Part shown: in pieces, positions 9,284-17,746 of the stretch
Numbering within the stretch: the first letter of the stretch is position 1
Layout of the letters: every line of letters starts with the position of its first letter
Assembly: GCA_002336805.1 (NCBI GenBank)
Contig: DDEZ01000003.1
Coordinates: 181,845-245,844 of the forward strand
Direction: 5' to 3'
Length of the DNA: 64,000 bases
Source: Bacteroidetes bacterium UBA1941
GTDB taxonomy: Bacteria > Bacteroidota > Bacteroidia > Chitinophagales > LD1
Position numbers and translations under genes: made by a program
The notes under the pieces: model-generated
Databases searched by the model: none
What the model saw: only the letters and a program-made list of their open reading frames with translations
What the model was told of the DNA's origin: nothing

Positions 9284-11104
9284 TCACTTCTTTTTCTTCT
9301 TCGCGGGTATTTTACGAGTCGCAACAGTATTGGGATTGACCAACTTGCCCAGGTTCTTGCCGGTCTTGTCTATCTTGTAGCGGAAGGTCATGCCGTAGTC
9401 TTTGCTCTTTTTGTTTGCCTCCTTTAGCGATACGAGCGCCGTATCTCCCACGAATGGTTCTGCATTTTCGTAGACCGGCTGTATGACCCAGGCGCCGGAG
9501 TGGTCTATATAGCCGTAGGTAGAGTCATTCTTTGTCACGGCAGCCAGGCCGCAGGAGAAGGCCGACACATTCGCAAAGCTTTGCGTGAAAGGCTGATTGC
9601 CACCTTTGTCTATAAAGATCCAGCGGTCATCTTTTTTGACAGCAGCGAGGCCTTCGCTAAAGGAAGTCGCATCTTGGTAAACGAACGGTATCACCACATG
9701 GTCGCGGTCATTGATAAAGCCGTAGCCTTTGAAATTGTGCGCAGCATATAATCCCTCTGAGAGTGGCTGTATATCCTCATAGTCTGCACCTACCACAAAC
9801 TCACCCTTCCGGTTGATGATGCCAAACTTGCACGGAGCACCATCGCAGTAGTCCAGTGCTACCACAGCCTTGCCACCTATGAAATCTCCCGCGCTGGCAA
9901 AGCTTTTCTCAAATGCTGCTTTACCATTCTTGTCGATGTAGGAGTACATGCAGTTATCCGTGCAGGCCTTTAGCGCTACGGCTGCCAGCCCGCCACTGAA
10001 TTCTGAAGCGTCTTCATACTGCGGCTGTATCACAAGCGTCTGTGTCCTGGGATTCACATAGCCCCATTTGTCGTTAGACTTGAACGGAGATAGCTCCAGC
10101 TTCGACAGGAAAATATCCTGCTGTATCCTATCTCTGAAGGGATTATTAGGATACGCTTTCTGGAAAGCCTCGTAGCTGGAGTCTGTCGCATCCTGTGTGT
10201 ACAGATCGTAGAGTTGATTCCAGGCATTCATGATGTTGCGATTAGACGGATAGGCTTTGATGAAGGTATTGTACTCCCATACCTCGCCTTTGCGCGTGCT
10301 CATGCTATAGATGCTATCCTGTACTGCAGCAAGAAATGGATTCTTAGGATATGCCTTCTCAAACTCAGCATATCCCTCTATCGTGCCACGCTTCAGGTAG
10401 CTCTCATAGATCTTGCGGTCGTACTGCACCTGCGCTTCTTTGGCATATGGCGCTGTAGGGTATTTTTCGAGGTACGTCTTAAATGCCTCTGCCGTATTAG
10501 CCTTGGTCATGTCTGCATAGAGCAGCTGCTCGTATAGCTTATTGGCATCATTAAATTTCTTTGACTTAGGATAGTCATTCAGAAACTGGCGCAGGCCCTC
10601 TATATCATTCTTTAGCGAGAGCTCGTCGTAGCGTATCTCATCGCGTTTGTCGGAGGCTTCCTCATTCAGCTTTTCATCCTTAGAGTACTTTACAAAGTTG
10701 TCATATGAGTCAAAGGTGTTCTTGGCCTTCGCCTTTTCGTAGGCCTGTTTATTGATATCGTTATACAGCTCCGTGATGGTAAAATCCCGCACGCCGTATT
10801 TCAGGTATTTTTTGGTCTGCTTGTCGTCCTCCTTCAGCGGTATGGCAGTATAAGCCTTATTGACATAGATCGTAGCAGAGTCAAGGTTTATGCCCTTATA
10901 GTCGCGGGCAGAGAAGAGCTTTGCCATGGCATAGTTGGCTGCTACATCCTTCGGGTCTTTCTCCAGTTCTTCTTTGATGCTGGTGCGGGCCTTGTCATAG
11001 TCGCCGCTGTTGATATTCTTAAATGCCTTGTCGAGGTCTCCCGCCATTATGCTTTGCGCAGTGAGGAGGGATATGCAGGCTATAGAGATGATCTTTTTGC
11101 TCAT
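9284..11104 (-). CDS. Secreted TPR/WG-repeat protein
   Basis: A 606-residue protein with a Sec signal (MSKKIISIACISLLTAQSIMAG). The N-terminal half is helical and TPR-like, with repeated motifs of the type FxxAYPxNPF (about 180-330). The C-terminal half has at least five WG repeats, for example KWGYVNPRTQTLVIQPQYEDASEFSGG, giving a beta-propeller-like fold. The C-terminus is very basic (KKIPAKKKKK). WG-repeat proteins are common and poorly understood in Bacteroidota. It overlaps the upstream CoA-transferase gene by four bases. Confidence 0.8.
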   Translation of the reverse strand: MSKKIISIACISLLTAQSIMAGDLDKAFKNINSGDYDKARTSIKEELEKDPKDVAANYAMAKLFSARDYKGINLDSATIYVNKAYTAIPLKEDDKQTKKYLKYGVRDFTITELYNDINKQAYEKAKAKNTFDSYDNFVKYSKDEKLNEEASDKRDEIRYDELSLKNDIEGLRQFLNDYPKSKKFNDANKLYEQLLYADMTKANTAEAFKTYLEKYPTAPYAKEAQVQYDRKIYESYLKRGTIEGYAEFEKAYPKNPFLAAVQDSIYSMSTRKGEVWEYNTFIKAYPSNRNIMNAWNQLYDLYTQDATDSSYEAFQKAYPNNPFRDRIQQDIFLSKLELSPFKSNDKWGYVNPRTQTLVIQPQYEDASEFSGGLAAVALKACTDNCMYSYIDKNGKAAFEKSFASAGDFIGGKAVVALDYCDGAPCKFGIINRKGEFVVGADYEDIQPLSEGLYAAHNFKGYGFINDRDHVVIPFVYQDATSFSEGLAAVKKDDRWIFIDKGGNQPFTQSFANVSAFSCGLAAVTKNDSTYGYIDHSGAWVIQPVYENAEPFVGDTALVSLKEANKKSKDYGMTFRYKIDKTGKNLGKLVNPNTVATRKIPAKKKKK

Positions 11105-12663
11105 GCGGTGCGGATGGTATTTTCTTTGATGAGATGGTTTATTTGTTCGTCGCTGATGCCCGACTCGCGCAGGATGGCGATGCTATCCTCGCCGAGGCGG
11201 GGTGCCTGCCAGTGAGGGTCTGTCATACCCTCATGGCGCACAGGCGTAGCGATAGTGCTAAACGTTTTGCCTGCGAGGTCAAAGTCTACAAAGAGTTTTC
11301 TTTCGCGCAGGTAGGCGTCAGTAGTGAGTTCGTCCAGGTCATTGATGGCAGTGAGGCACACGTCGTCTTTTTGAAAGAACGCCAGCCACTCTGTTCTCTT
11401 CTTTGTGCGGAATATATTTTGTAATTCTTTCTGAATCGAGGCTTGGACACTTTCATCGCCTAATATCTGCTCCCGCCATTCAGGTCGGCCTAGTCGCTCG
11501 CATACCTTATTCCAGAACTTCGGCTCCAGCGATCCCAACGCTACATACTTGCCATCACCGCATTCATAGACATTATAGTTGGCCTGTCCGCCTGAAAGTT
11601 GAAACTTGCCACGCGTATGGCCTTTGCCTAGTGCCTGCTGCTCTGCAAATGGCAGCGTGAGAAATGGCAGTACGCTATCGGTCATGGCTATATCCAGCCA
11701 CTCGCCGGTACCGGTTTTCTCACGGCGGTAGAGGGCGGTGGTCACAGCATTCATAGCCATGTAGGAGCCGCCTGCGATATCTGCCAGCTGAAAGCCCGGT
11801 ATCACTGGTTTGCCGTTTCCATCACCAGTCACGCCCAGAGCGCCAGCTATAGCGATATAGTTGAGATCATGCCCTGCAGCTTGCGAGAGCGATGAGTCTT
11901 GTCCGTAGCCTGTGATAGAGATGTATATCAGTTGTGGGTTGATCACCTTCAGCGTTTCGTAGTCCAGCCCCATGCGCTTCATCACACCGGGGCGGTATTG
12001 CTCGATGAAAACATCAGCCCTGCGCACAATATCCAGCAGCGCCGCTTTCCCCGCAGGGGAGAGGAAATTGATAGCGAGGCTCCGCTTGTTTCTATTCAGT
12101 GCATAGTAGAAAGCAGACGTGCCCTCTATCAGCGGCTCAAAAGAACGGATATAGTCCGGCGAGTCAGGGTCTTCCACCTTGATCACATCGGCACCCATAT
12201 CTGCCAGCATCATAGTAGCCAGCGGACCGGGCAGTAGCCGTGTGAGGTCTATGATCGTCACACCCTCCAGCGGGCCGCCACGCTTCGGCCGTATGGTCGT
12301 ATTTTTTTCTGTGGTCCGTGGTCCGTCGTCTGTCGTCCCTTCATATTTCCTGAAGCAATTTGCAAACTGCATCATCTCCATCAGGTTGCTCACCTGTACC
12401 TGGCCGCTCATGAGGGCTGTCTGCGGGTTCAGTTTGCCGGTCTCGAGGTCAATATAGGTCGCGGCGTCTGTACTGATCACGCAGGTAGGTGTACCGGTCA
12501 GGGTAGTGTCCAGGCGGCAGGTGTTATTTTCTATCGTGATGGTGTATCCGAAATCTTCTGCGCCGATGATCACAAAGTGAAAGATGCAGGTGAGGCCGTT
12601 GGCTTTCTCAGGGCGGAAGCGGGAAGGAGCGGAGTCAAGTATCTGTCTGGCGGTGATGGGCAT
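11101..12663 (-). CDS. SCP2-CaiB/BaiF CoA-transferase fusion
   Basis: A 520-residue protein. Residues about 1-110 look like an SCP2 sterol-carrier domain (IENNTCRLDTTLTGTPTCVIS, ending MSGQVQVSNLMEMMQFANCF), a hydrophobic-ligand-binding fold. A low-complexity linker leads to a type III CoA-transferase domain from about residue 130 (LEGVTIIDLTRLLPGPLATMMLADMGADVIKVEDP, then RNKRSLAINF and GQDSSLSQAAGHDLNY). The domain resembles alpha-methylacyl-CoA racemase or formyl-CoA transferase, with the usual Asp in AGHDLNY. The fusion suggests a bulky lipid acyl-CoA substrate. The specific substrate is unknown. Confidence 0.75.
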   Translation of the reverse strand: MPITARQILDSAPSRFRPEKANGLTCIFHFVIIGAEDFGYTITIENNTCRLDTTLTGTPTCVISTDAATYIDLETGKLNPQTALMSGQVQVSNLMEMMQFANCFRKYEGTTDDGPRTTEKNTTIRPKRGGPLEGVTIIDLTRLLPGPLATMMLADMGADVIKVEDPDSPDYIRSFEPLIEGTSAFYYALNRNKRSLAINFLSPAGKAALLDIVRRADVFIEQYRPGVMKRMGLDYETLKVINPQLIYISITGYGQDSSLSQAAGHDLNYIAIAGALGVTGDGNGKPVIPGFQLADIAGGSYMAMNAVTTALYRREKTGTGEWLDIAMTDSVLPFLTLPFAEQQALGKGHTRGKFQLSGGQANYNVYECGDGKYVALGSLEPKFWNKVCERLGRPEWREQILGDESVQASIQKELQNIFRTKKRTEWLAFFQKDDVCLTAINDLDELTTDAYLRERKLFVDFDLAGKTFSTIATPVRHEGMTDPHWQAPRLGEDSIAILRESGISDEQINHLIKENTIRTA

Positions 12664-12677
12664 GAGGTGATGGCGTA

Positions 12678-12794
12678 TCAGGTTTTTATCTTGCCCCGGC
12701 GGGGACGTATATACGTGATGATGAGTATCGCTACCAGCGCAGCCAGCCCGATGATCCAGGCAGAGAGCTCTTTGAAATCTGAGAACAGTTTCAT
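12678..12794 (-). CDS. Small single-pass membrane protein (38 aa)
   Basis: A short frame between fabH and the CoA-transferase. It encodes about 38 residues: a charged start (MKLFSDFKELS), one membrane segment (WIIGLAALVAILIIT) and a basic tail (RPRRGKIKT). The arrangement predicts an N-out/C-in anchor. It fills the gap on the same strand as its neighbours (13 bases after the fabH stop, 14 bases before the next start), so co-translation is plausible. No family recognised. The composition is far from random. Confidence 0.5.
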   Translation of the reverse strand: MKLFSDFKELSAWIIGLAALVAILIITYIRPRRGKIKT

Positions 12795-12807
12795 CGTGTC
12801 GTGTTTA

Positions 12808-13794
12808 TTAGTAAGCCCACTTCACATACATAGCACCCCAGGTAAATCCTCCGCCAAAGGTGGCTAGTATCAGGTTGTCACCCTTCTTCAGTCGCTGCTC
12901 CCACTCCCAGAGGCAGAGAGGTATGGTACCATTTGTCGTATTGCCATAGCGCTGGATATTCACCATCACTTTCTCTGCGGGCAGGCCCACATACTCACGT
13001 GTAGCGTCTATGATGCGCAGGTTGGCCTGATGGGGCACCAGCCAGGCTACATCATCAGCGGTCAGGTGGTTGCGCTTCATCACCTGGCCGGAGACATCTG
13101 CCATATTCTTTACAGCAAACTTGAATACCGTTTTGCCCTCCTGATAGACGAAGTGCTCCCGATTGGCTACGGTTTCTGCGGTAGCAGGCTTCTGAGAGCC
13201 ACCTGCCTTCTGGTGGAGGTAGTGGCGGCCTGCGCCATCTATGCGCAGCTGCGAGTCGAGTATGCCGAGGCCGTCAGTGTTAGGTTCCAATAGTACACAT
13301 CCTGCACCATCGCCAAATATCACGCAGGTATTGCGATCTGTGTAGTCAATGATAGAGGACATCTTATCAGCACCTACTACCAGCACTTTTTTAGCCCTGC
13401 CGGACTCGATGTAGCTCGCACCATTTTGCAAAGCAAACAAGAAGCCGGAGCAGGCTGCTGAGATGTCATATGCCCAGCAGTTGGTCGCGCCGATCTTGTC
13501 AGCCAGTATCACTGCTGTAGATGGGAAAAGCATATCTGGTGTGGTAGTAGCCACGAGGATGATGTCGATATCGTTTGGTGCGAGATTCTTTTTAGCCAGC
13601 AGTCTGGTCACGGCCTCGTAGGCCATATCTGAGGTAGCCAGGCCCGGCTCGCGCAGGATGTGGCGCTCCTTGATGCCCGTACGCTCGGTGATCCACTGAT
13701 CCGTAGTATCCACCATGGTCTCGAGCTCCTGATTGGTGAGTACATAGGGTGGTACGTATCCTTCTACGCCGGTGATGGCTGCGGTTATCTTCAT
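12808..13794 (-). CDS. fabH: Beta-ketoacyl-ACP synthase III
   Basis: A 328-residue KAS III that starts fatty acid synthesis by condensing acetyl-CoA with malonyl-ACP. Catalytic triad: C115 in ISAACSGF, His in VPHQANLRI and Asn in YGNTTNGTIPL. Length and motifs match housekeeping FabH, unlike the divergent DarB. I chose the ATG at 13794 (MKITAAITGVEGYVP); a GTG six codons earlier adds nothing conserved. The gene is divergent from the SGNH hydrolase, with a 168-base intergenic region for both promoters. Confidence 0.9.
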   Translation of the reverse strand: MKITAAITGVEGYVPPYVLTNQELETMVDTTDQWITERTGIKERHILREPGLATSDMAYEAVTRLLAKKNLAPNDIDIILVATTTPDMLFPSTAVILADKIGATNCWAYDISAACSGFLFALQNGASYIESGRAKKVLVVGADKMSSIIDYTDRNTCVIFGDGAGCVLLEPNTDGLGILDSQLRIDGAGRHYLHQKAGGSQKPATAETVANREHFVYQEGKTVFKFAVKNMADVSGQVMKRNHLTADDVAWLVPHQANLRIIDATREYVGLPAEKVMVNIQRYGNTTNGTIPLCLWEWEQRLKKGDNLILATFGGGFTWGAMYVKWAY

Positions 13795-13962
13795 GTATAG
13801 TCGTTTGGTCACGCTGCAGCCGCGCTGCAGCCTCTAAATCACATATCAATGATACGACATAAAATCTAAATGGCAGGGGCTACGGTTTGCCGGAAAGTTG
13901 ATATTTTGCAACACCTCACGGGGTAAATGCACACCCTGTACTACACCTTTATAAACCGCTGA

Positions 13963-14907
13963 ATGAAAGGCAGAAACATCTGGATAGTAGCTGGTGTCAC
14001 TTTAGGTATCCTCGTGGTGCTGGAGGTGGCGGCGAGGATCGTACTGTCCAATATCTACAACCGCAAGTTTGACTCCTCACTGATAGAGCCGGGCAAATAT
14101 GGTGCTACTGATGGGTTGAAAGCTAATGCCACCGGCACGGTCTGGGGCAAACCTTTTCATACAGATGACATGGGTGGACGCAAGCACCAGAAAAGTAAGA
14201 CCGGCAAAAAGAAGGTGCTGATCATAGGAGACTCGGTGACAGAGGGCGTGGGGGTAGACGATAGCAGTACTTTTTGTAACCGATTTAATGACTCAAAGAC
14301 ATTTGCTGAACTGGATGTCAGGAACATCTCTATGATAGGATGGTCTACCTACGATTATAGAAATGTTGTCGATCATTTGATTGGTAGGGACTCTTCTGTG
14401 TCAGATATCATAGTTTGCTATTGCCTCAATGATATTTATGGCAAGACAGTGGCGGCTGACCTGCCATCTATTGCCATCAATGGTTTTGCTAGTAAGATAA
14501 ATGGGGTTTTGCAAGATAAATATGCTACGTATAAGCTATTAAAACTATTTCTCTATCAGAATAGCGACCGGTATTTTAAGTACGATAACGCATTGTACCA
14601 TGACACTAAACGGTTAGATAATGCTGTGTCGGACCTTGCTCATATAAGGGATACTTGTGCTGTTCATTATGTAAGGTTTTACATAATGATCTTACCATAC
14701 AAGTCACAACTATCTGATCGTACCCAAAACCTCCCAGATAGTATTCTGGCAGATGGACTTAAGAAAAAGTTTATTCACACAGACGACTTATTGATATCAT
14801 GGCCCAGCGAGGCAAATTATGACGATTTGTATCTTTTCGCCGACGAAATTCATTTTTCTGAAAAAGGCCATCATCAGATAGGCCGTTTCTTTGACGACAA
14901 GGAATGA
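13963..14907 (+). CDS. Membrane-anchored SGNH/GDSL hydrolase
   Basis: A 314-residue protein with an N-terminal membrane segment (IWIVAGVTLGILVVLEVAARIVL). Hydrolase block I is VLIIGDSVTEGVG (nucleophile Ser) and block V is DEIHFSEKGHHQIG (Asp/His), with an Asn-containing block (CYCLNDIYG). The catalytic domain faces the periplasm. Typical substrates are acyl or acetyl esters of glycans or lipids. The last two-thirds is clearly AT-richer than the biotin genes downstream, suggesting a different history. Its stop overlaps an ATG in frame with bioB, but the real bioB start is 14949. Confidence 0.75.
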   Translation: MKGRNIWIVAGVTLGILVVLEVAARIVLSNIYNRKFDSSLIEPGKYGATDGLKANATGTVWGKPFHTDDMGGRKHQKSKTGKKKVLIIGDSVTEGVGVDDSSTFCNRFNDSKTFAELDVRNISMIGWSTYDYRNVVDHLIGRDSSVSDIIVCYCLNDIYGKTVAADLPSIAINGFASKINGVLQDKYATYKLLKLFLYQNSDRYFKYDNALYHDTKRLDNAVSDLAHIRDTCAVHYVRFYIMILPYKSQLSDRTQNLPDSILADGLKKKFIHTDDLLISWPSEANYDDLYLFADEIHFSEKGHHQIGRFFDDKE

Positions 14908-14923
14908 CATTCAAATACAATCA

Positions 14924-14937
14924 CTATAATTGTATAG
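14924..14937. promoter_or_regulatory. Inverted repeat before bioB
   Basis: CTATA ATTG TATAG is a perfect 5-base inverted repeat with a 4-base spacer, 12 bases before the bioB ATG and AT-rich compared with the surroundings. The position suits an operator or the -10 region of a biotin promoter. It does not clearly match known BirA, BioR or BioQ sites, so regulation is only suggested. Confidence 0.3.
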
Positions 14938-14948
14938 CAAATAGTAGT

Positions 14949-15938
14949 ATGACACAAGACATCAGAAATAACTGGACCACTGAGGAGGTTCGCGAGATAT
15001 ATAATACGCCGGTGCTGGAGCTGATCGTACGCGCTGCCAATGTGCACAAGCAATACCAGGCTACCGGCGAGGTGCAGGTATGTACCCTGCTCTCTGTCAA
15101 GACCGGCGGCTGCCCTGAGGACTGCTCGTACTGCCCGCAGGCTGCCCGCTACAATACGGGCGTAGAGGCACATAAGCTCATGAAGTATGAAGAGGTGGTA
15201 GACAAGGCGCTGATCGCTAAGAATGCCGGTTCTACGCGCTTCTGCATGGGTGCTGCCTGGAGGGATGTGCGCGACGGACGCGACTTTGACAATGTGATAG
15301 ACATGGTGAAGGGGGTCAATGCCCTCGGCCTCGAGGTGTGCTGTACGCTCGGTATGCTCTCTGAGGACCAGGCTGCACGCCTGAAAGAAGCCGGCCTCTA
15401 TGCCTACAATCATAACCTGGATACATCTCAGGAGCACTATAGCGATGTGATCACCACACGCACCTATCAGGACCGCCTGCGTACCCTCGACAATGTAGAG
15501 AAAGCCGGTATCAGCGTCTGCTGTGGTGGCATCATAGGCATGGGCGAGACTGACGAGGACCGTATCAAGCTGCTGCACACACTGGCTACACGCCCGCAGC
15601 ACCCTGAGTCGGTGCCGGTCAATGCACTGGTAGCCGTGACAGGTACGCCACTCGAAGGTCGCCAGAAGGTGCAGACCTGGGAGATGGTGCGCATGATCGC
15701 TACAGCGCGTATCCTGATGCCTAAATCAATGGTACGCCTCTCTGCAGGCCGCAATGAGATGGATGTGGAGCAGCAGTCACTGTGCTTCCTGGCCGGGGCT
15801 AATTCCATCTTCACCGGAGAGAAACTGCTCACGACGCCTAACCCTGACTTCAGTGCCGACAAGGAGATGTTTGAAGTGCTGGGGCTGAAGCCTCGGGAGA
15901 GCTTCAAAGTAGAGAAGGAACTGGCCACGGCCAACTAA
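14949..15938 (+). CDS. bioB: Biotin synthase
   Basis: A 329-residue radical-SAM enzyme that inserts sulfur into dethiobiotin in the last step of biotin synthesis. The radical-SAM cluster Cys residues are C55, C59 and C62 (GGCPEDCSYC). The auxiliary 2Fe-2S ligands lie in STRFCMGAAWR, VCCTLGM and the RLSAGRNEM region. The start is the ATG at 14949 (MTQDIRNNWT), which fits the family; an ATG at 14904 would overlap the upstream stop. First gene of bioB-F-D-A. A 12-base palindrome GTCCCGCGGGAC (15944-15955) separates it from bioF. Confidence 0.96.
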   Translation: MTQDIRNNWTTEEVREIYNTPVLELIVRAANVHKQYQATGEVQVCTLLSVKTGGCPEDCSYCPQAARYNTGVEAHKLMKYEEVVDKALIAKNAGSTRFCMGAAWRDVRDGRDFDNVIDMVKGVNALGLEVCCTLGMLSEDQAARLKEAGLYAYNHNLDTSQEHYSDVITTRTYQDRLRTLDNVEKAGISVCCGGIIGMGETDEDRIKLLHTLATRPQHPESVPVNALVAVTGTPLEGRQKVQTWEMVRMIATARILMPKSMVRLSAGRNEMDVEQQSLCFLAGANSIFTGEKLLTTPNPDFSADKEMFEVLGLKPRESFKVEKELATAN

Positions 15939-15962
15939 AACGCGTCCCGCGGGACACACCGT

Positions 15963-17102
15963 ATGGACGCTATCCGCAGATACATCAAGGGCAAAATAGC
16001 TGACCGCCAGCGTGAGGACAATTTCCGTACGCTGCGACTGGTCGGCGGTGTGGACTTTACCTCCAATGACTACATCGGCCTGGCACGTGATGCCGAGTTT
16101 CACAGAAGAATAGAAGCAGAGGTCACAGCGCATCAGCTGCAGGGAGGGAGTACCGGTTCCAGACTGCTGTCAGGCAATTCCGCGTATGCAGAAAGGCTGG
16201 AGAGCACTATTGCCGGCTTTCATCGATCAGAAGCAGCATTACTATTCAACTCCGGCTTCGATGCCAACTATGGCCTGCTGTCCTCACTACCATATAAAGG
16301 TGATACCATCATCTACGATGAACTCGTGCACGCCTCTATACATGATGGCATGAAGGCAGGCAAAGCAAACCGCGTAGCCTTTCATCACAATGACCTCGCA
16401 GACCTGGAGGCGAAGCTCAAAGCTGCCACAGGACTCAAATACGTGGTCACTGAGTCACTTTTCTCTATGGATGGAGATATGGCTCCGCTGCGGGAGATAG
16501 CTGCGCTATGCGCGGCCTATGACGCAGGACTGATAGTAGACGAGGCACATGCCACAGGTGTGATAGGAGAGAGGGGAGAGGGATTGGTCAATCTCCTTGG
16601 CATAGAGGATCAGGTGCTGGCCCGCTTGCATACCTTCAGCAAAGCGCTGGGTGGGCATGGGGCGGTGATACTCTGCTCTGATGACCTCCGGGACTTTCTC
16701 ATCAACTACTGCCGTCCGTTTATTTTCTCTACTGCTATGCCGCTCCATAGCCTGGCGGCTATCAGGTTGGCGTATGATTATTTCCCGGGTCTCGATGATC
16801 GGCGTAAGCATTTGCAGGAGCTGATACAGCTATTGCAGGTATCATTTACTCCCTCGGAGCAGATGCATTTGCTCAAAAGCGATAGCCCGATACAGTCCCT
16901 CATCATCCCCGGCAATGCAGCCGTGAAACATATCGCCTCGCAACTGCAGCAAGACGGCTACGATGTACGCGCCATACTCTCGCCTACGGTGCCAAAGGGT
17001 AAGGAGCGTATACGTATCTGCCTGCATAGTCACAATACGGTGGAGCAAGTACAGGGCCTCATCACTGCTATCGCAAAACATACAACCGTCACCGCACTAT
17101 GA
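15963..17102 (+). CDS. bioF: 8-amino-7-oxononanoate synthase
   Basis: A 379-residue PLP-dependent alpha-oxoamine synthase. It condenses pimeloyl-ACP (or -CoA) with alanine to give 8-amino-7-oxononanoate. The PLP Lys is K227 in HTFSKALGGHG, with Asp/His cofactor contacts in IVDEAHATGV and family markers GSTGSRLLSGN and NSGFDANYG. It overlaps bioD by four bases (ATGA). No bioC or recognised pimeloyl-ACP esterase is present, so the source of pimeloyl-ACP lies elsewhere. Confidence 0.93.
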   Translation: MDAIRRYIKGKIADRQREDNFRTLRLVGGVDFTSNDYIGLARDAEFHRRIEAEVTAHQLQGGSTGSRLLSGNSAYAERLESTIAGFHRSEAALLFNSGFDANYGLLSSLPYKGDTIIYDELVHASIHDGMKAGKANRVAFHHNDLADLEAKLKAATGLKYVVTESLFSMDGDMAPLREIAALCAAYDAGLIVDEAHATGVIGERGEGLVNLLGIEDQVLARLHTFSKALGGHGAVILCSDDLRDFLINYCRPFIFSTAMPLHSLAAIRLAYDYFPGLDDRRKHLQELIQLLQVSFTPSEQMHLLKSDSPIQSLIIPGNAAVKHIASQLQQDGYDVRAILSPTVPKGKERIRICLHSHNTVEQVQGLITAIAKHTTVTAL

Positions 17103-17746
17103 GAAAGCCACTGCCACAGCGGATATTTGTGACCGGTATAGATACCGATGTGGGCAAGACGGTGGTCTCTGCCGCACTCACAGAGGCGCTACACGCAGAC
17201 TACTGGAAGCCCATACAGGCCGGCTATGACACCGGCACAGACCGCGAGACGGTACAGTCACTGCTCAGCACCATGAGCCTCACAGTACATCCAGAGGCCT
17301 ATAAACTCAAAGTACCCGCCGTACCTGTGTACGCTGCTGAGCAGGAGGGCGTAGAGATAGACCCGCAGCAGATACAGATGCCCGACACGAGTAAACGTCT
17401 GGTGATAGAAGGCGCAGGTGGCCTGATGGTACACCTCAATAGAACCTACCTCGTCATAGACCTGATACAGCAGCTGGGTATACCGGTGATACTGGTATCA
17501 GAAAACTACCTCGGCTCTATCAATCATACCCTACTCAGCATAGAGGCGCTGCGCAGCAGGCAGATAGAGATAGTGGGCATCATCTACAATGGTGAGCACA
17601 GCGCACACATGCGCGACCTGATCTACCAGACCTCCGGTGTGCATGAGATAGGCAGCGTGGAGCGGGGGCACACGATAGACAAAGACTTCATACAAGAGCA
17701 GGCTGCAAAGCTGCGTACTGACATCAGCAAATACTACACGCTATGA
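17099..17746 (+). CDS. bioD: Dethiobiotin synthetase
   Basis: A 215-residue P-loop ATPase. It closes the ureido ring of dethiobiotin from 7,8-diaminopelargonic acid, CO2 and ATP. The N-terminal P-loop is FVTGIDTDVGKTVVSAAL, with KPIQAG and EGAGGLMVHL following as in the family. It overlaps bioF and bioA by four bases each, so the three are tightly coupled. Confidence 0.93.
   Translation: MRKPLPQRIFVTGIDTDVGKTVVSAALTEALHADYWKPIQAGYDTGTDRETVQSLLSTMSLTVHPEAYKLKVPAVPVYAAEQEGVEIDPQQIQMPDTSKRLVIEGAGGLMVHLNRTYLVIDLIQQLGIPVILVSENYLGSINHTLLSIEALRSRQIEIVGIIYNGEHSAHMRDLIYQTSGVHEIGSVERGHTIDKDFIQEQAAKLRTDISKYYTL

Noticed and set aside
13963..14907. Calling the SGNH gene bioH
   Set aside because: It is not an alpha/beta hydrolase and is probably periplasmic; kept only as a low-level idea.
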